Positions 19,530 through 28,441 are shown, counted from the stretch's first letter. The stretch: 64,000 bases of DNA from Austwickia sp. (GCA_016699675.1 CP064985.1:3286001-3350000); one strand, 5' to 3'. The notes: generated by a model from the letters alone, not told the origin. Made by a program: numbers and translations.

Positions 19530-19928
19530 ATGGCTGGCACGGATCAACTCAGCGTCGTGTTCTCGGCGCTGGCAGACCCGACTCGGCGAGCGATCCTCGC
19601 TGAGCTGGCGGAGCGTGATGCCACAGTCACCGAACTGACTGCCCCCCTGCCCATGTCGATGCCTGCCGTTTCCAGGCACCTCAAGGTGCTTGAGCAGGCC
19701 GCGCTCATTTCGCGTACACGTTCAGGCAAATTGCGCGCGAGCCATCTAGAGGGCGCGCCGCTTCGCGATGCTGCCGATTGGATCGCACGCTACAGAGAGT
19801 TTTGGGACTCGTCCCTTACCCGGCTCGATGCCCACCTCGCTGCTATCCAGGACGCCGAGCAGGAGGCGACTCCCACGCGTTTTGCGTCCCAGGAGGTCGC
19901 TGATATCTCCGACGAGAAGGAAAACTGA
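19530..19928 (+). CDS. ArsR-family transcriptional regulator
   Basis: 132 aa from ATG 19530, chosen because GGAGG lies 5 bases upstream; GTG 19518 is in frame. Winged-helix motifs are FSALADPTRRAILAELAE, then MSMPAVSRHLKVLEQAALI as recognition helix and wing RSGKLRASHL. No metal-binding Cys pair is seen, so it is probably of the type that pairs with SRPBCC proteins rather than a metal sensor. It shares a base with the next start codon (19928), giving a tight operon with the two following genes. It probably binds the palindrome at 19498. Confidence 0.9.
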   Translation: MAGTDQLSVVFSALADPTRRAILAELAERDATVTELTAPLPMSMPAVSRHLKVLEQAALISRTRSGKLRASHLEGAPLRDAADWIARYREFWDSSLTRLDAHLAAIQDAEQEATPTRFASQEVADISDEKEN

Positions 19929-20419
19929 TGCTTACCGAAACACCACAGATCGACGTCACCCATGTGCTGGCGGCGCCTCGGGATCTGGCCTTTCGGGTCT
20001 TCACTGATCCCAGCCATTTCATGGCTTGGTGGGGCCCAGCTGGCAACACTCTGCCTTCAAACGAGATCGAGTTCGACATCCGTCCGGGCGGCCACCAGCA
20101 ATGGACAGAGGTGTCCGCCGACGATCCACGAATCCGCGTCCAGGTCCATGTTGACTTGACCGACGTGATCGAGGGCAAACTCATCGACGGTTTGATGCAT
20201 GTCGGCGGACAGCTTCCGGCAGGGATCGAGCCATTCCAGACCAGAGTTCGGTACGAGTTTTCCGACGAGACCGATGGGCGAACTCGGCTCACGATCCGCC
20301 AGTGGCTCCCACCAGAGCAGCGGGGCAATGCCCGGCGAGGTTGGAGCGAAGCGCTGATCAAGCTGGACGCCGAACTGCTGACCGTCCAAGCACCCTCATC
20401 CGAGATAGGAGAACAGTAA
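19928..20419 (+). CDS. SRPBCC (AHSA1-type) domain protein
   Basis: 163 aa with the START-like fold signature of AHSA1 proteins: VLAAPRDLAFRVFTDPSHF, then MAWWGPAG, an FDIRPGG strand and a C-terminal helix RRGWSEALIKLDAEL. Such proteins bind hydrophobic ligands in a deep pocket and are often encoded directly after an ArsR-type regulator, as here. The ligand is unknown. ATGC overlap with arsR; 1 base to the next gene's start region. Confidence 0.88.
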   Translation: MLTETPQIDVTHVLAAPRDLAFRVFTDPSHFMAWWGPAGNTLPSNEIEFDIRPGGHQQWTEVSADDPRIRVQVHVDLTDVIEGKLIDGLMHVGGQLPAGIEPFQTRVRYEFSDETDGRTRLTIRQWLPPEQRGNARRGWSEALIKLDAELLTVQAPSSEIGEQ

Positions 20420-20420
20420 G

Positions 20421-20981
20421 ATGTCCAAACTGATTTATGCCAACAACATGTCGCTTGACGGGTATGTCGAGGACGCAAGCGGAAAGTTCGATTGGTTCCC
20501 CATCGACGAGGAAGTCTTCGCCGTACACACAGACCTTCTTCGGTCAGCGGACACTTTCCTCTACGGCCGGCGCCTCTACGAAGCTATGTCCGTTTGGGAG
20601 ACTGAACCTGCCCTCGCAGCACAGTCAGACCTGATGGCCGAGTTCGTAAAGGTCTGGAAGGCCGCGAGCAAAGTCGTGTACTCCACCACCCTGACCGACG
20701 TGTCAACCGGCGATACTCGAATCGAACGCCGCTTCGACGTCGCCGCGGTACGCGACATGAAGGCGAAGGCCACCAGCAATCTGACCATCGGCGGCGCACA
20801 GCTGGCGTCGGAGGCGTTCAATGCTGGGCTGGTCGACGAGGTCGAACTCTACGTCCTTCCCGTCCTCGTAGGCGGCGGCAAGCCTGCATTGTCGCCTGAC
20901 GCTCGCACCACGCTGGAGTTGCTTGACGAGCACCGCTTCGGGAACGGCGTCGTGCGCCTTCAGTATCGCGTTCTGACCTGA
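20421..20981 (+). CDS. Dihydrofolate reductase / RibD C-terminal family protein
   Basis: 186 aa. Opening KLIYANNMSLDGYVED, RRLYEAMSVWE, a VVYSTTLTDV strand and the glycine-rich NADPH-binding stretch LTIGGAQLASEAF are characteristic of the RibD C-terminal domain / DfrA-like group. Probably an NADPH-dependent reductase with unknown substrate. ATAGGAGAA precedes the start. Last gene of the arsR operon, followed by a strong hairpin. Confidence 0.9.
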   Translation: MSKLIYANNMSLDGYVEDASGKFDWFPIDEEVFAVHTDLLRSADTFLYGRRLYEAMSVWETEPALAAQSDLMAEFVKVWKAASKVVYSTTLTDVSTGDTRIERRFDVAAVRDMKAKATSNLTIGGAQLASEAFNAGLVDEVELYVLPVLVGGGKPALSPDARTTLELLDEHRFGNGVVRLQYRVLT

Positions 20982-21007
20982 GCCGCTGGCAGGACGAGGC
21001 GTAGCCG

Positions 21008-21033
21008 CCCTGGTCCCGTTACTGGGACCAGGG
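21008..21033 (+). terminator. Hairpin ending the arsR operon
   Basis: Perfect 10-bp stem CCCTGGTCCC / GGGACCAGGG with a 6-base loop, 27 bases after the reductase stop. No long T run follows, so it could be an actinobacterial I-shaped terminator or an operator for the araC-type gene that begins directly after it. Confidence 0.6.
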
Positions 21034-21063
21034 TTGACCGATCTCCGTTTCCGTCACGGCACG

Positions 21064-22023
21064 ATGATGCGCAATCATGATAATCGAGATTCTTGGCCAG
21101 GGTACGGCCGAACTCTAGGTTGCCAAGCGCCGATAGCGGCGAGAACCCAGACAAGCTTCCGCCCGCTCGGACCTGCAGCCTACGATTGTGTCCAAATCTA
21201 TGTTGTTCGAGATGGCTCAGCCTTTGTATTGAGCGAGTTCGGGCGGAAATCCGTCAAGGTGGGTGACGTTGTCCTGCTCGGTGCGAATACGCTCTGCGGT
21301 TGTGAGCCCGAGGGACACATAACTATCACGATCATTTGCGCCGAAACAGACTACGTGATCGATCAGATTTTCTGGCAGTATGCCGGGTTCCTGCAAGATC
21401 GGCTTCACGCCCAGTATTTCGCGGCAACGATCTATACCGAACCAGCACAGATTCTCCATCTCGACGAGGATCTGGCCGGGAACCTGATGCCGTGGCTGGA
21501 TGAGCTGACCGCGCTGAGCGTTGAGGGCCGGCCGGTACAGAACTTCTATCGAATGCAGGCGCTGTGGTTCAGCGTCGCTCACGTCATTGCGCCGTTCATC
21601 AGGACCTCGCCGATTCGCACATCGCCTACTCAACGTGCGACGACCTGGCCAACTTCACCACGGCATCGCCGCTTTGCTCCGTTGCGCCAAGAAGCACGTA
21701 GAGCAGCGGAACTGCTACAAGCAGAGCCGGAGCGCCGCTGGTCCATGACCGACCTCGCCAATGAGGTCCATCTGTCCAGGTCGCAGGTAGGTCGAGTGTT
21801 CGTTGAGGCGTTCGGGAAGTCGCCCATCGCGTACCTGACCATGCTGCGGACTGAGCGTATGGCCGGCCTTTTGCGCACCACGGACGCGCCGATCGCGGTG
21901 ATCGCTCAGGATGTGGGTTGGAGCGACTCTGACTTCGCTGCCCGCCAGTTCCGCCGTAGCGTGGGAGTCACACCGACGAACTACCGGGCGCTGTGCCGTG
22001 CGCGGGCACAATCGACCGGGTGA
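21064..22023 (+). CDS. AraC-family transcriptional regulator
   Basis: 319 aa from ATG 21064; a TTG at 21034 would add ten residues. The N-terminal part is a cupin-like sensing domain (SEFGRKSVKVGDVVLLGANT). The C-terminal part has the two HTH units of AraC proteins: WSMTDLANEVHLSRSQVGRVF and IAVIAQDVGWSDSDFAARQF followed by VGVTPTNYRAL. The ligand is unknown. A truncated relative of its C-terminus lies at 22959-23126, suggesting duplication in this cargo region. Confidence 0.88.
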   Translation: MMRNHDNRDSWPGYGRTLGCQAPIAARTQTSFRPLGPAAYDCVQIYVVRDGSAFVLSEFGRKSVKVGDVVLLGANTLCGCEPEGHITITIICAETDYVIDQIFWQYAGFLQDRLHAQYFAATIYTEPAQILHLDEDLAGNLMPWLDELTALSVEGRPVQNFYRMQALWFSVAHVIAPFIRTSPIRTSPTQRATTWPTSPRHRRFAPLRQEARRAAELLQAEPERRWSMTDLANEVHLSRSQVGRVFVEAFGKSPIAYLTMLRTERMAGLLRTTDAPIAVIAQDVGWSDSDFAARQFRRSVGVTPTNYRALCRARAQSTG

Positions 22024-22212
22024 AACCGTGGAACAGTGTCGATGCAGTTCGGATTGAACTGACCCGGGCTGAGCGCCTCGGGTACTCGACTTCTCCAGCA
22101 CGACAGGTAACGCCGGCGTGCAAATAGAGCAATCCGCCTGTACACGAAGGGCCGATGGCCAAGACGACTCCGTGTTGGTCACGACGGTCGTAGCCCGCAT
22201 CCGTGAGCCATG

Positions 22213-22692
22213 TCAGAGGTTTGTTTCGTAGCCCACCCAAGCGACAGTCCTGGTGATCTGTCGCGTCCGAAACGGTTTCATGCCGAGACTCTCATAGAGG
22301 CGCCGGGCCGCGGTGTTATCGTGGCCCGTCCAGAGCGATACTCGTGCCAGGCCGGCGTTGCGTGCTTGATCGAGTGCGTGACCGACTAGGCGGGTGCCGA
22401 GCCCACGACCTTGGGCTGAGGGGTCGATGAAGGTCATCGAGAGGTGCAACGCATCTGGCACTAGAGCGCCCACCCCCTCCTCAGCGCGGTATGGCTCCAA
22501 TAGGAGCATGCCCTCGATCCGATCGTCCTCGGCTGCGACGTAAACGATGGCAGACGACTCATTCAACTTTTCGATGATTCGCGTGACGCGCTCAGCGCTG
22601 GGCGGCTTGTCGCGCGCCAGGTTCGCTGCCCGCCACACCCGCACGGCTCCGTCGAGGTCACCGGTTCGCATGACGCGAATGTCCGTGGTCAT
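22213..22692 (-). CDS. GNAT-family N-acetyltransferase
   Basis: 159 aa from ATG 22692 (MTTDIRVMRTGDLDGAVRVW); a longer frame to 22818 lacks support. The acetyl-CoA binding motif A is clear: LHLSMTFIDPSAQGRGLGTR, followed by HDNTAARRLYESLGM and the end RTVAWVGYETNL. The substrate is unknown (small molecule or protein amine). It stands alone, convergent to the AraC gene. Confidence 0.88.
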   Translation of the reverse strand: MTTDIRVMRTGDLDGAVRVWRAANLARDKPPSAERVTRIIEKLNESSAIVYVAAEDDRIEGMLLLEPYRAEEGVGALVPDALHLSMTFIDPSAQGRGLGTRLVGHALDQARNAGLARVSLWTGHDNTAARRLYESLGMKPFRTRQITRTVAWVGYETNL

Positions 22693-22829
22693 CGGGAACT
22701 CACGCACAGCGCCGAGCGTGGATACGGGCGGCGTCGAGAAAGGCCAAGATCGGCGGATGAACCTCCCTGTGATCCTCGTGTTCGCTGGCGCAGACTTGTG
22801 GTTGGAAGGTGATGGCAAAGGAGGAAGGG

Positions 22830-23126
22830 ATGACTGCGCTTACGCTTGATTCGCAAGAAGTGTCCGACGTCCGATCCCATGCATCCAGTATCGCAACTGT
22901 CTCGTCGTTCTGGGAGGTCGCGAGCCGTCGACACATCTGAGCCGACTCTGCCCACGGGCGGTCGGTTCTTCTGCGCACTACGGGCACGCCGATCGACATG
23001 ACTGCGCACGAGGTCGGATGGGGTGATTCTGATTTTGCGGCCCGTCAGTTCCGCCGAAGCGTCGGTGTGACGCCGAGCAAGTATCGGGCCATCAGCCGCT
23101 CCCGTTCCTCCTCTGTGGCCGGGTGA
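22830..23126 (+). pseudogene. Remnant of an AraC-family regulator
   Basis: A good ribosome site (AAAGGAGGAAGGG) and ATG 22830 open a 36-codon frame (MTALTLDSQEVSD...) that ends at TGA 22938-22940. A second open stretch at 22959-23126 encodes the last AraC HTH (MTAHEVGWGDSDFAARQF, VGVTPSKYRAISRSR) and a proper stop. The middle of the gene is missing. The tail closely resembles the intact AraC gene at 21064-22023. Confidence 0.7.
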
Positions 23127-23293
23127 TCCACGCAAGCTTCCGGGTGTTATCCGCAGGATCAGCCATCGGGGGCACCTAACCTCGCCTCGTCGTGTAATCC
23201 GGTAAAGACTCGTCGGGCTCGTCTCGATCCCTGACGGTCATCCTCTTGTTGTCCGTCTCGTCTTGGCCTTCCCGGCGTACCTCACAGTCGCAT

Positions 23294-23319
23294 GGTCGCT
23301 CCCGCCTTCTGGAGCGACC
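23294..23319 (+). promoter_or_regulatory. Hairpin directly upstream of the ardC-like gene
   Basis: Perfect 9-bp stem GGTCGCTCC / GGAGCGACC with an 8-base loop, ending about 8 bases before the ribosome site GGGAGG of the ardC-like gene. It could be an attenuator, or a folded single-strand promoter active during DNA entry. Confidence 0.4.
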
Positions 23320-23340
23320 CCGGCGAAGGGAGGTCCAGCG

Positions 23341-24414
23341 ATGGCGACGACAGAGGAAGTACGGGCGGCGCGTGATGCGAAGCTCGATGAACTGCACGAG
23401 AAGCTGACGGGCGCGGTCGACCAGCTCGTGTCCGGACAGGACTGGGCGCGCGCGTTGGCGTTCGCTGCGAGGCTCCGAAGCAGGTCGTTCAACAACACGC
23501 TGCTGATCTGGGTCCAGCACGAAGCCGCGTTCGAGGCCGGCAACGTGCCGAACCCGGTGCCGTCGCATGTGGCCGGCTATCGGCAGTGGCAGCAGCTCGG
23601 CCGGCAGGTGCAGAAGGGCCAGCAGGGCTACATGATCTTCGCCCCGGTCACCGGCCGCTTCGCCTCATCGAACCCGACTGATCCGTCATCGTGGCGCCGG
23701 TTGGGACCACGGGAGAAGCACAAGGTCAACGAGGTCGTGCGCACCCGGATGGTGGGCGCCCGGCCCGCCTACGTGTGGGACGTGACGCAGACCGAGGGCG
23801 ATCCGATCCCGGAGACTCCCGCGCCGATACTGCTGGACGGCGAAGCCCCGGTGGGGTTGTGGGACGGCCTGGCTGCGCAAGTCAAGGCGCTGGGGTTCGA
23901 GGTCGTGCAGGTGCCGGATGCCGGGCAGATCTGCGGCGCGGACGGCCTGACTGACTACACGACGCGGCAAGTGTCTGTCCGCACCGACGTGACCGAGGTC
24001 AACCAGGTCGCCACGCTGATCCACGAGCTGGCGCATGTGCTGATGCACGACCCCAAGGACGAGGACGCCCGCCAGCACCGCGGCATCCGCGAGGTGGAAG
24101 CCGAGTCGGTCGCGTTGATGATCGGCGCCGCGCACGGCATGGACACCAGCGGCTACACGATCCCGTATGTGGCGGGGTGGGCGTCGTCGGTGAAGGACAC
24201 CGAGCCTGCGGAGGTCATCAAGGCCACCGGGGAGCGGGTGCGGAAGACGGCGCTGGGCATCCTCGACCAGCTCGACACCTTCCAGGTCGCCAACGGCACT
24301 CCACCTGGCCTCACGCGGGATGCTCCCGCGCCGGAGGCGTCGTTGCGGTCAGCGGCGCCGTTGCCCAAGCCCCAGCCGGCGGGTGTGCCGGCACTGGTGG
24401 GACGGGGGCTGTGA
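23341..24414 (+). CDS. ArdC-like antirestriction / zincin protein
   Basis: 357 aa from ATG 23341 (GGGAGG upstream). The N-terminal part (about 1-150) matches the ArdC single-strand-DNA-binding domain (FNNTLLIWVQ, VAGYRQWQQLGRQVQKGQQG). The C-terminal part has the metallopeptidase motif HELAH (228-232) in LIHELAHVLMHD with a downstream EVEAESVA helix. ArdC proteins enter the recipient with or soon after the DNA and protect it from restriction; that role is inferred from the family. First gene of the long plus-strand transfer cluster; its stop overlaps the next ATG (TGATG). Confidence 0.88.
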   Translation: MATTEEVRAARDAKLDELHEKLTGAVDQLVSGQDWARALAFAARLRSRSFNNTLLIWVQHEAAFEAGNVPNPVPSHVAGYRQWQQLGRQVQKGQQGYMIFAPVTGRFASSNPTDPSSWRRLGPREKHKVNEVVRTRMVGARPAYVWDVTQTEGDPIPETPAPILLDGEAPVGLWDGLAAQVKALGFEVVQVPDAGQICGADGLTDYTTRQVSVRTDVTEVNQVATLIHELAHVLMHDPKDEDARQHRGIREVEAESVALMIGAAHGMDTSGYTIPYVAGWASSVKDTEPAEVIKATGERVRKTALGILDQLDTFQVANGTPPGLTRDAPAPEASLRSAAPLPKPQPAGVPALVGRGL

Positions 24415-25349
24415 TGGCTGGGCGAGAGGCGCTGGACGTGCTCGCGAAGGCGGGCCGTGGCTGGCGGCTGAATCATGCGGCGATGCGGCTCGCTGAGGGC
24501 GGCGTGCCGGTGTTCCCGGGCGCGCCGGGCGGCAAGACACCGCTCACTCGCCACGGCCATTTGGATGCCACGACGGATCGGCGGCAGGTGCGGTCGTGGT
24601 GGCGTCTGCATCCGTGGGCGAACATCGGCATCCCGACCGGTGCCGCGTCGGGCCTGGTCGTGGTGGACGTCGACGTGCACGGCCCGGCCAACGGCATGAG
24701 GTCATTCATTCGTGCCTGCGACGCCGGCCTGGTCAAGGGGTGGGGTCTGCTGGTGAGCACCCCGACGGGTGGACAGCACGCCTACTTCCCGGCGATCCCG
24801 GGCGTGGAACAGCGGTCCTGGCAGGCTGGCAGCGCGGGTATCGACTTCCGCGGCGACGGCGGCTACATCATCGCCCCGCCCTCGATCCGCATTATCGACG
24901 GCATCGCCGGCCGCTACAAGGTCGGCGCCGGCGAATGCCTCGGAGAGCCGTTGCCCGTCGACTCGGACCGGCTGCGTGACTTCCTCGACCCCCGCCCCGC
25001 CCCAACTGTCCACCCGGCGTCTGCGCGGGACCGGGATGGCGCGGACGCGGACAGGTTGGCGGCGTGGCTGGGCCGGCAGGCGACCGACCGGAACTTGAAA
25101 CTGTTCTGGGCGTCGTGCCGTCTCGCCGAAGGCGGCGTGCCCGTCGCCGATGCGGTAGACGCGATGGTGACCGCGGCGCAGTCGGACTTCGGCGAGCGGG
25201 AGATCACCCGCACCGTTCACAGTGCCTACCGAAGCGTCGGCGCGGGAGCCCGCCAGCGCGAGACCGCCGACGCGCCTGTCTCGTCTGCCGATGGGTTCGT
25301 TCGCTGTGATCGGGCAGCGCCAGAATCCGCGTCGCGGGGGTTGTCGTGA
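24414..25349 (+). CDS. Bifunctional primase/polymerase (Prim-Pol) domain protein
   Basis: 311 aa from ATG 24414. The Prim-Pol (AEP superfamily) core is visible: NIGIPTGAASGLVVVDVDVH with the catalytic DVD, then LLVSTPTGGQHAYF and GIDFRGDGGYIIAPPS. The C-terminal helical part resembles primase C-terminal domains. It probably primes complementary-strand synthesis after transfer. No helicase domain is attached. Overlaps neighbours by 1 and 4 bases. Confidence 0.9.
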   Translation: MAGREALDVLAKAGRGWRLNHAAMRLAEGGVPVFPGAPGGKTPLTRHGHLDATTDRRQVRSWWRLHPWANIGIPTGAASGLVVVDVDVHGPANGMRSFIRACDAGLVKGWGLLVSTPTGGQHAYFPAIPGVEQRSWQAGSAGIDFRGDGGYIIAPPSIRIIDGIAGRYKVGAGECLGEPLPVDSDRLRDFLDPRPAPTVHPASARDRDGADADRLAAWLGRQATDRNLKLFWASCRLAEGGVPVADAVDAMVTAAQSDFGEREITRTVHSAYRSVGAGARQRETADAPVSSADGFVRCDRAAPESASRGLS

Positions 25350-26047
25350 CCGGGTGGCGGGGCCGCAGGTGGGCGGTCATCACCTCGGTCGTCGGGACCG
25401 TGTTCATCGCGGCCGGCGCGTTCTGGCTGTCCTTCACCGCGCTGGCTGACCTCGCCCGCCGAGCGGGCATCGGGGAGGGCCAAGCGTGGGCGTGGCCGTT
25501 GATCGTCGATGGCGTGATCGTCGTCTCCACGGTCGCCGTGGTCGCGCTCGCGGGCGAGCGGGCGGCTTGGTATCCGTGGACGCTGCTGATCGGTGGTGCT
25601 GCGGTGTCGGTGACCGCGAACGCGCTGCACGCGATCGTCGCCGCCGATGCCGACATACCGGCTGGGCTGGCGGCGGCGGTCGCGGCCGTCCCACCCGTGG
25701 TGCTGCTCGCCTCGACCCATCTGACTGTCGTCCTCATCCGCACCACCACCCAACCCACGATCGAAGCCGCCGAAGTGCGCGAGCCGGTCGCGCTCGAAGT
25801 CGCGCCGAACGAACTGCCTTCCGTGGCGTCGCCAATCCCCGAGCTGGCGCGCCTCGTTCCTACCGACGAGCCGGATCGTCGGGTGCGGGCGGCGGAGTTG
25901 CGGGAGTCGGGGTGGTCGAACAAGAAGATCGCCCGGACGCTCGATGTGCATCCCTCGACGGTGGGTCGCTGGTTCGCCGGCGCGCACCACCCCGATGAGC
26001 CCGAGCAGCCACGCTCAGCGGCGATCTTGGAGGGAGCGACACCATGA
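25346..26047 (+). CDS. DUF2637 membrane protein fused to a helix-turn-helix
   Basis: 233 aa from GTG. Four hydrophobic helices in about residues 8-130 (VITSVVGTVFIAAGAFWLSF, WPLIVDGVIVVSTVAVVAL and so on) match the DUF2637/SpdB-like proteins of actinobacterial plasmids and ICEs. After a linker comes a soluble HTH of resolvase type: AAELRESGWSNKKIARTLDV then HPSTVGRWFAG. The fusion suggests a membrane protein that contacts DNA. ATGA-type overlaps on both sides show operon coupling. Confidence 0.8.
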   Translation: MTGWRGRRWAVITSVVGTVFIAAGAFWLSFTALADLARRAGIGEGQAWAWPLIVDGVIVVSTVAVVALAGERAAWYPWTLLIGGAAVSVTANALHAIVAADADIPAGLAAAVAAVPPVVLLASTHLTVVLIRTTTQPTIEAAEVREPVALEVAPNELPSVASPIPELARLVPTDEPDRRVRAAELRESGWSNKKIARTLDVHPSTVGRWFAGAHHPDEPEQPRSAAILEGATP

Positions 26048-26451
26048 GCACCGACGACCTGATGCGCGAGCAGCCACCCCGCCGCATCGAACCCGAACAG
26101 GCAAAGAAGCCCGACACCGAAGCAGCCGAGGCGGCCGAGGTGGCGGGGACACCGGATGCGGTCAAGCAAGCGTCGGCCCGCCGCGACGCGGTGCGCCAGC
26201 GCATGGATCAGGTGCGCGGCCGGGGCGTGGAGTGGGTGCGCCCAACCGATCTGATCGTGCGTTCCAGCGGAACCCTGGCGGGGCGTGGGATCGAGTTCAA
26301 CAGCGAACAGGGCCGCCGTGTCCGCTCGACGCTCGCCGCGGGGGCGCGGTCGTTGTCGGAGCGGGCGAAGCGGTTGCCGCCGTTGTCGGCGTTCGGTCGT
26401 CGCGGCCAGCACGTCGAGGGTCCGGCACGGTCCGGGGTCGGGATGAGGTAA
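26044..26451 (+). CDS. Hypothetical ICE protein, basic
   Basis: 135 aa. The N-terminal third is acidic/Ala-rich (EAAEAAEVAG); the rest is Arg-rich (RRDAVRQRMDQVRGRGVEW, SERAKRLPPLSAFGRR). No known domain is recognised. It overlaps the DUF2637 gene by 4 bases and is part of the same cluster. Confidence 0.65.
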   Translation: MSTDDLMREQPPRRIEPEQAKKPDTEAAEAAEVAGTPDAVKQASARRDAVRQRMDQVRGRGVEWVRPTDLIVRSSGTLAGRGIEFNSEQGRRVRSTLAAGARSLSERAKRLPPLSAFGRRGQHVEGPARSGVGMR

Positions 26452-26543
26452 CGGGGTGGTGATGAGTCATGGACACCCAGCACGACGGGGTGACGGTTGC
26501 CCGGAGCGACCGGCGCACCTGCCTGCCAGGAGGTGCCTCGACC

Positions 26544-27404
26544 ATGACCACGACGACAACGACGGCGACCGATCTTGCGGGTGAGGACTACACCAGCGGT
26601 GAGGGCCTGCGCGCCCTGCTGAACCGGCTTCACGACGCCGGCCCCGGAGCGTGGGAGCACGACCCGGTAGCCGCCGAACTGATGACCTACGCCGCGGAGA
26701 AGTACACGCCGTTGGCGCGCAAGCACGGCCTGGACCCGTGGGAGGCCGCGTCGGCGGCGTTCGACGTGATGCGTACCCGCACCGCCCGTGAGGCCGACGA
26801 CCCCTGGGCCGTCGTCACGCACGCGGTACGCATCACCTGCGTCGCCGAAGAGCGCGGCCAAGGGCTGCTGTGCTCGGTGCATCAAGCGCGGCGTCCGCAC
26901 ATCTCCTGCTTCCACGATCCCGAACGGCTCTCCGAACGCGAGAACACCCTGTCGGACTACCACCCGGCGTTCCACGTCACTGACCCCCACCACCACGACG
27001 ACGAGCCGGATGCGGATGTGGGTGAGCCGGCGTCGGTGACCGGCGCGGTGGAGGACGCGATCTTGTTGTTCATGCTGCTGGGCTGGCCCGAGGGCGCTGC
27101 CCGCCCGGCGATCGAGCACGTCTGCGAAGCCCTCGCCCGGATCGGGTCACGCACCGGCACCTATGAGGCGCTGCGCCGCGACCGGCATGCCCGCGCCCTG
27201 CTCGATGTTCCCGCCGCCTCGTGGACGGTCCTGTTGCGGGTGCTGCTTGGCCGCACCACTCCTGGCTACGGGGCGACCGGCGAAGGACGCGGCATCCTGC
27301 TGCGGCTGCTTATCGGCGAGGGCCTGCCCGTGCTGCTGGGCGATGACGGGCTCGTGGCGACCATCAGCCACGCCGCACCCCACACCCGACGTAGGGGTGC
27401 TTGA
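26544..27404 (+). CDS. Hypothetical ICE protein
   Basis: 286 aa from ATG 26544, chosen because AGGAGGT lies 9 bases upstream (ATG 26469 has no such site). The start is Thr-rich (MTTTTTTATDLAG), followed by a helical protein with WEAASAAFDVMRTRTARE, VTHAVRITCVAEERGQGLL and a His/Asp-rich stretch (HHHDDEPDAD). The overall layout resembles a protein found in similar actinobacterial ICEs; the function is unknown. The stop shares a base with the ParB-like start at 27404. Confidence 0.75.
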   Translation: MTTTTTTATDLAGEDYTSGEGLRALLNRLHDAGPGAWEHDPVAAELMTYAAEKYTPLARKHGLDPWEAASAAFDVMRTRTAREADDPWAVVTHAVRITCVAEERGQGLLCSVHQARRPHISCFHDPERLSERENTLSDYHPAFHVTDPHHHDDEPDADVGEPASVTGAVEDAILLFMLLGWPEGAARPAIEHVCEALARIGSRTGTYEALRRDRHARALLDVPAASWTVLLRVLLGRTTPGYGATGEGRGILLRLLIGEGLPVLLGDDGLVATISHAAPHTRRRGA

Positions 27405-28396
27405 TGACCGTCGCGACGGGGCACATCGAACTCGACCGGACCGTCGAGTCGATCCAGGTCGGCCGCCGCCACCGCCGAGACCTCGGTGACCTCGACGCGC
27501 TCGCGGCGTCGATCGAGCGGGACGGGCTGCTGCAACCCATCACCATCACCCCGGACGGGCTGCTGGTGTGCGGGGTGCGTCGACTCGCGGCGATCCGACA
27601 GCTCGGCTGGCGCACCGTCAACGTCTGGGTGCGATCCAGCATCTCGGACAGGTTGGGGCACCTGCTCGCGGAGCAGGACGACAACCAGCTCCACAAGACT
27701 CTCTCCCCGCTGGAAGCCGCCGGCCTCTACCGCGAAATCAAGACGTTGATGGCCGAGGACGCCGCCCGCAGGGACGCTGCGACGCAGTTCTCGACGGAGC
27801 ATCAGCCGCGGTGGAACGGGGGTGGAAACTTTCCACCCCCGTTGACCCCGCCGGGTAAGGTCCGAGAGCAGGCCGCCGCGATGATCCCCGGCGCACCCTC
27901 GTACAAGACGATGGACAAGATCGGCTACCTGCAACACCTCGCCACCGACCCCGACACCCCCGAACCGTTGCGAACTGGGGCGCGGGCGGGGTTGGTGAAG
28001 ATCGAGGCCGGCGGGCCGGTCGATCCGGTGTATCAGCGCATCCGCGACATCCACCAAGCCTCCGATGACGCTCATCTGCACGACCTGGCCGAACGAGCCC
28101 TCGCCCGCGTGGACGCCCAGACGAAGGAGCAGAAGGGCAAGAAGAGGGCGAAGAAGACCACCCCTGCTGCGCAGGTGGTGCCGGATGCCAGGTATGCGGT
28201 GCGGGCGTTCGTGCTGACCTGGACCGAGCTCGATTCCTGGTGGCTGCACTACGACCTGGACGAGCTCGCCGCCCAGCTCACCGACGAGCAGGCCGAAGCG
28301 TTCTACGTGACCGCCGAAGGCACCCGCCAGTTCGCCACCGACCTCCAAGCCGCACGCCAACAAGAGCCAGAGGTTCCACGCCTGCGCGCACTCTGA
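27404..28396 (+). CDS. ParB/RepB/Spo0J-family partition-type protein
   Basis: 330 aa from ATG 27404. The N-terminal ParB nuclease-fold domain has RHRRDLGDLDALAASIERDG, LLQPITITPDG and LLVCGVRRLAAIRQLGW, the last being the GxRR phosphate-binding motif. A central helical part (SPLEAAGLYREIKTLM) corresponds to the HTH region. A Lys-rich linker (KEQKGKKRAKK) precedes the C-terminus. It probably binds ICE DNA for maintenance or regulation. No parA partner is next to it. Confidence 0.9.
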   Translation: MTVATGHIELDRTVESIQVGRRHRRDLGDLDALAASIERDGLLQPITITPDGLLVCGVRRLAAIRQLGWRTVNVWVRSSISDRLGHLLAEQDDNQLHKTLSPLEAAGLYREIKTLMAEDAARRDAATQFSTEHQPRWNGGGNFPPPLTPPGKVREQAAAMIPGAPSYKTMDKIGYLQHLATDPDTPEPLRTGARAGLVKIEAGGPVDPVYQRIRDIHQASDDAHLHDLAERALARVDAQTKEQKGKKRAKKTTPAAQVVPDARYAVRAFVLTWTELDSWWLHYDLDELAAQLTDEQAEAFYVTAEGTRQFATDLQAARQQEPEVPRLRAL

Positions 28397-28432
28397 TTCA
28401 CGATCCTCGGCTTTGGCCGGCTGGCGGTCGGG

Positions 28433-28441
28433 GTGCACCTG
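28433..28441 (+). repeat. GTGCACCTG leader motif, copy 1
   Basis: GTGCACCTG directly before ATG 28448 (sequence between: GCAGGC). One of four copies at gene starts in the ICE. Confidence 0.6.

Noticed and set aside
22024..22212. Possible coding remnant between the araC and GNAT genes
   Set aside because: A minus-strand frame here (LTDAGYDRRDQHG...) has some protein-like character, but no family is recognised and it overlaps the araC end; insufficient for a gene call.
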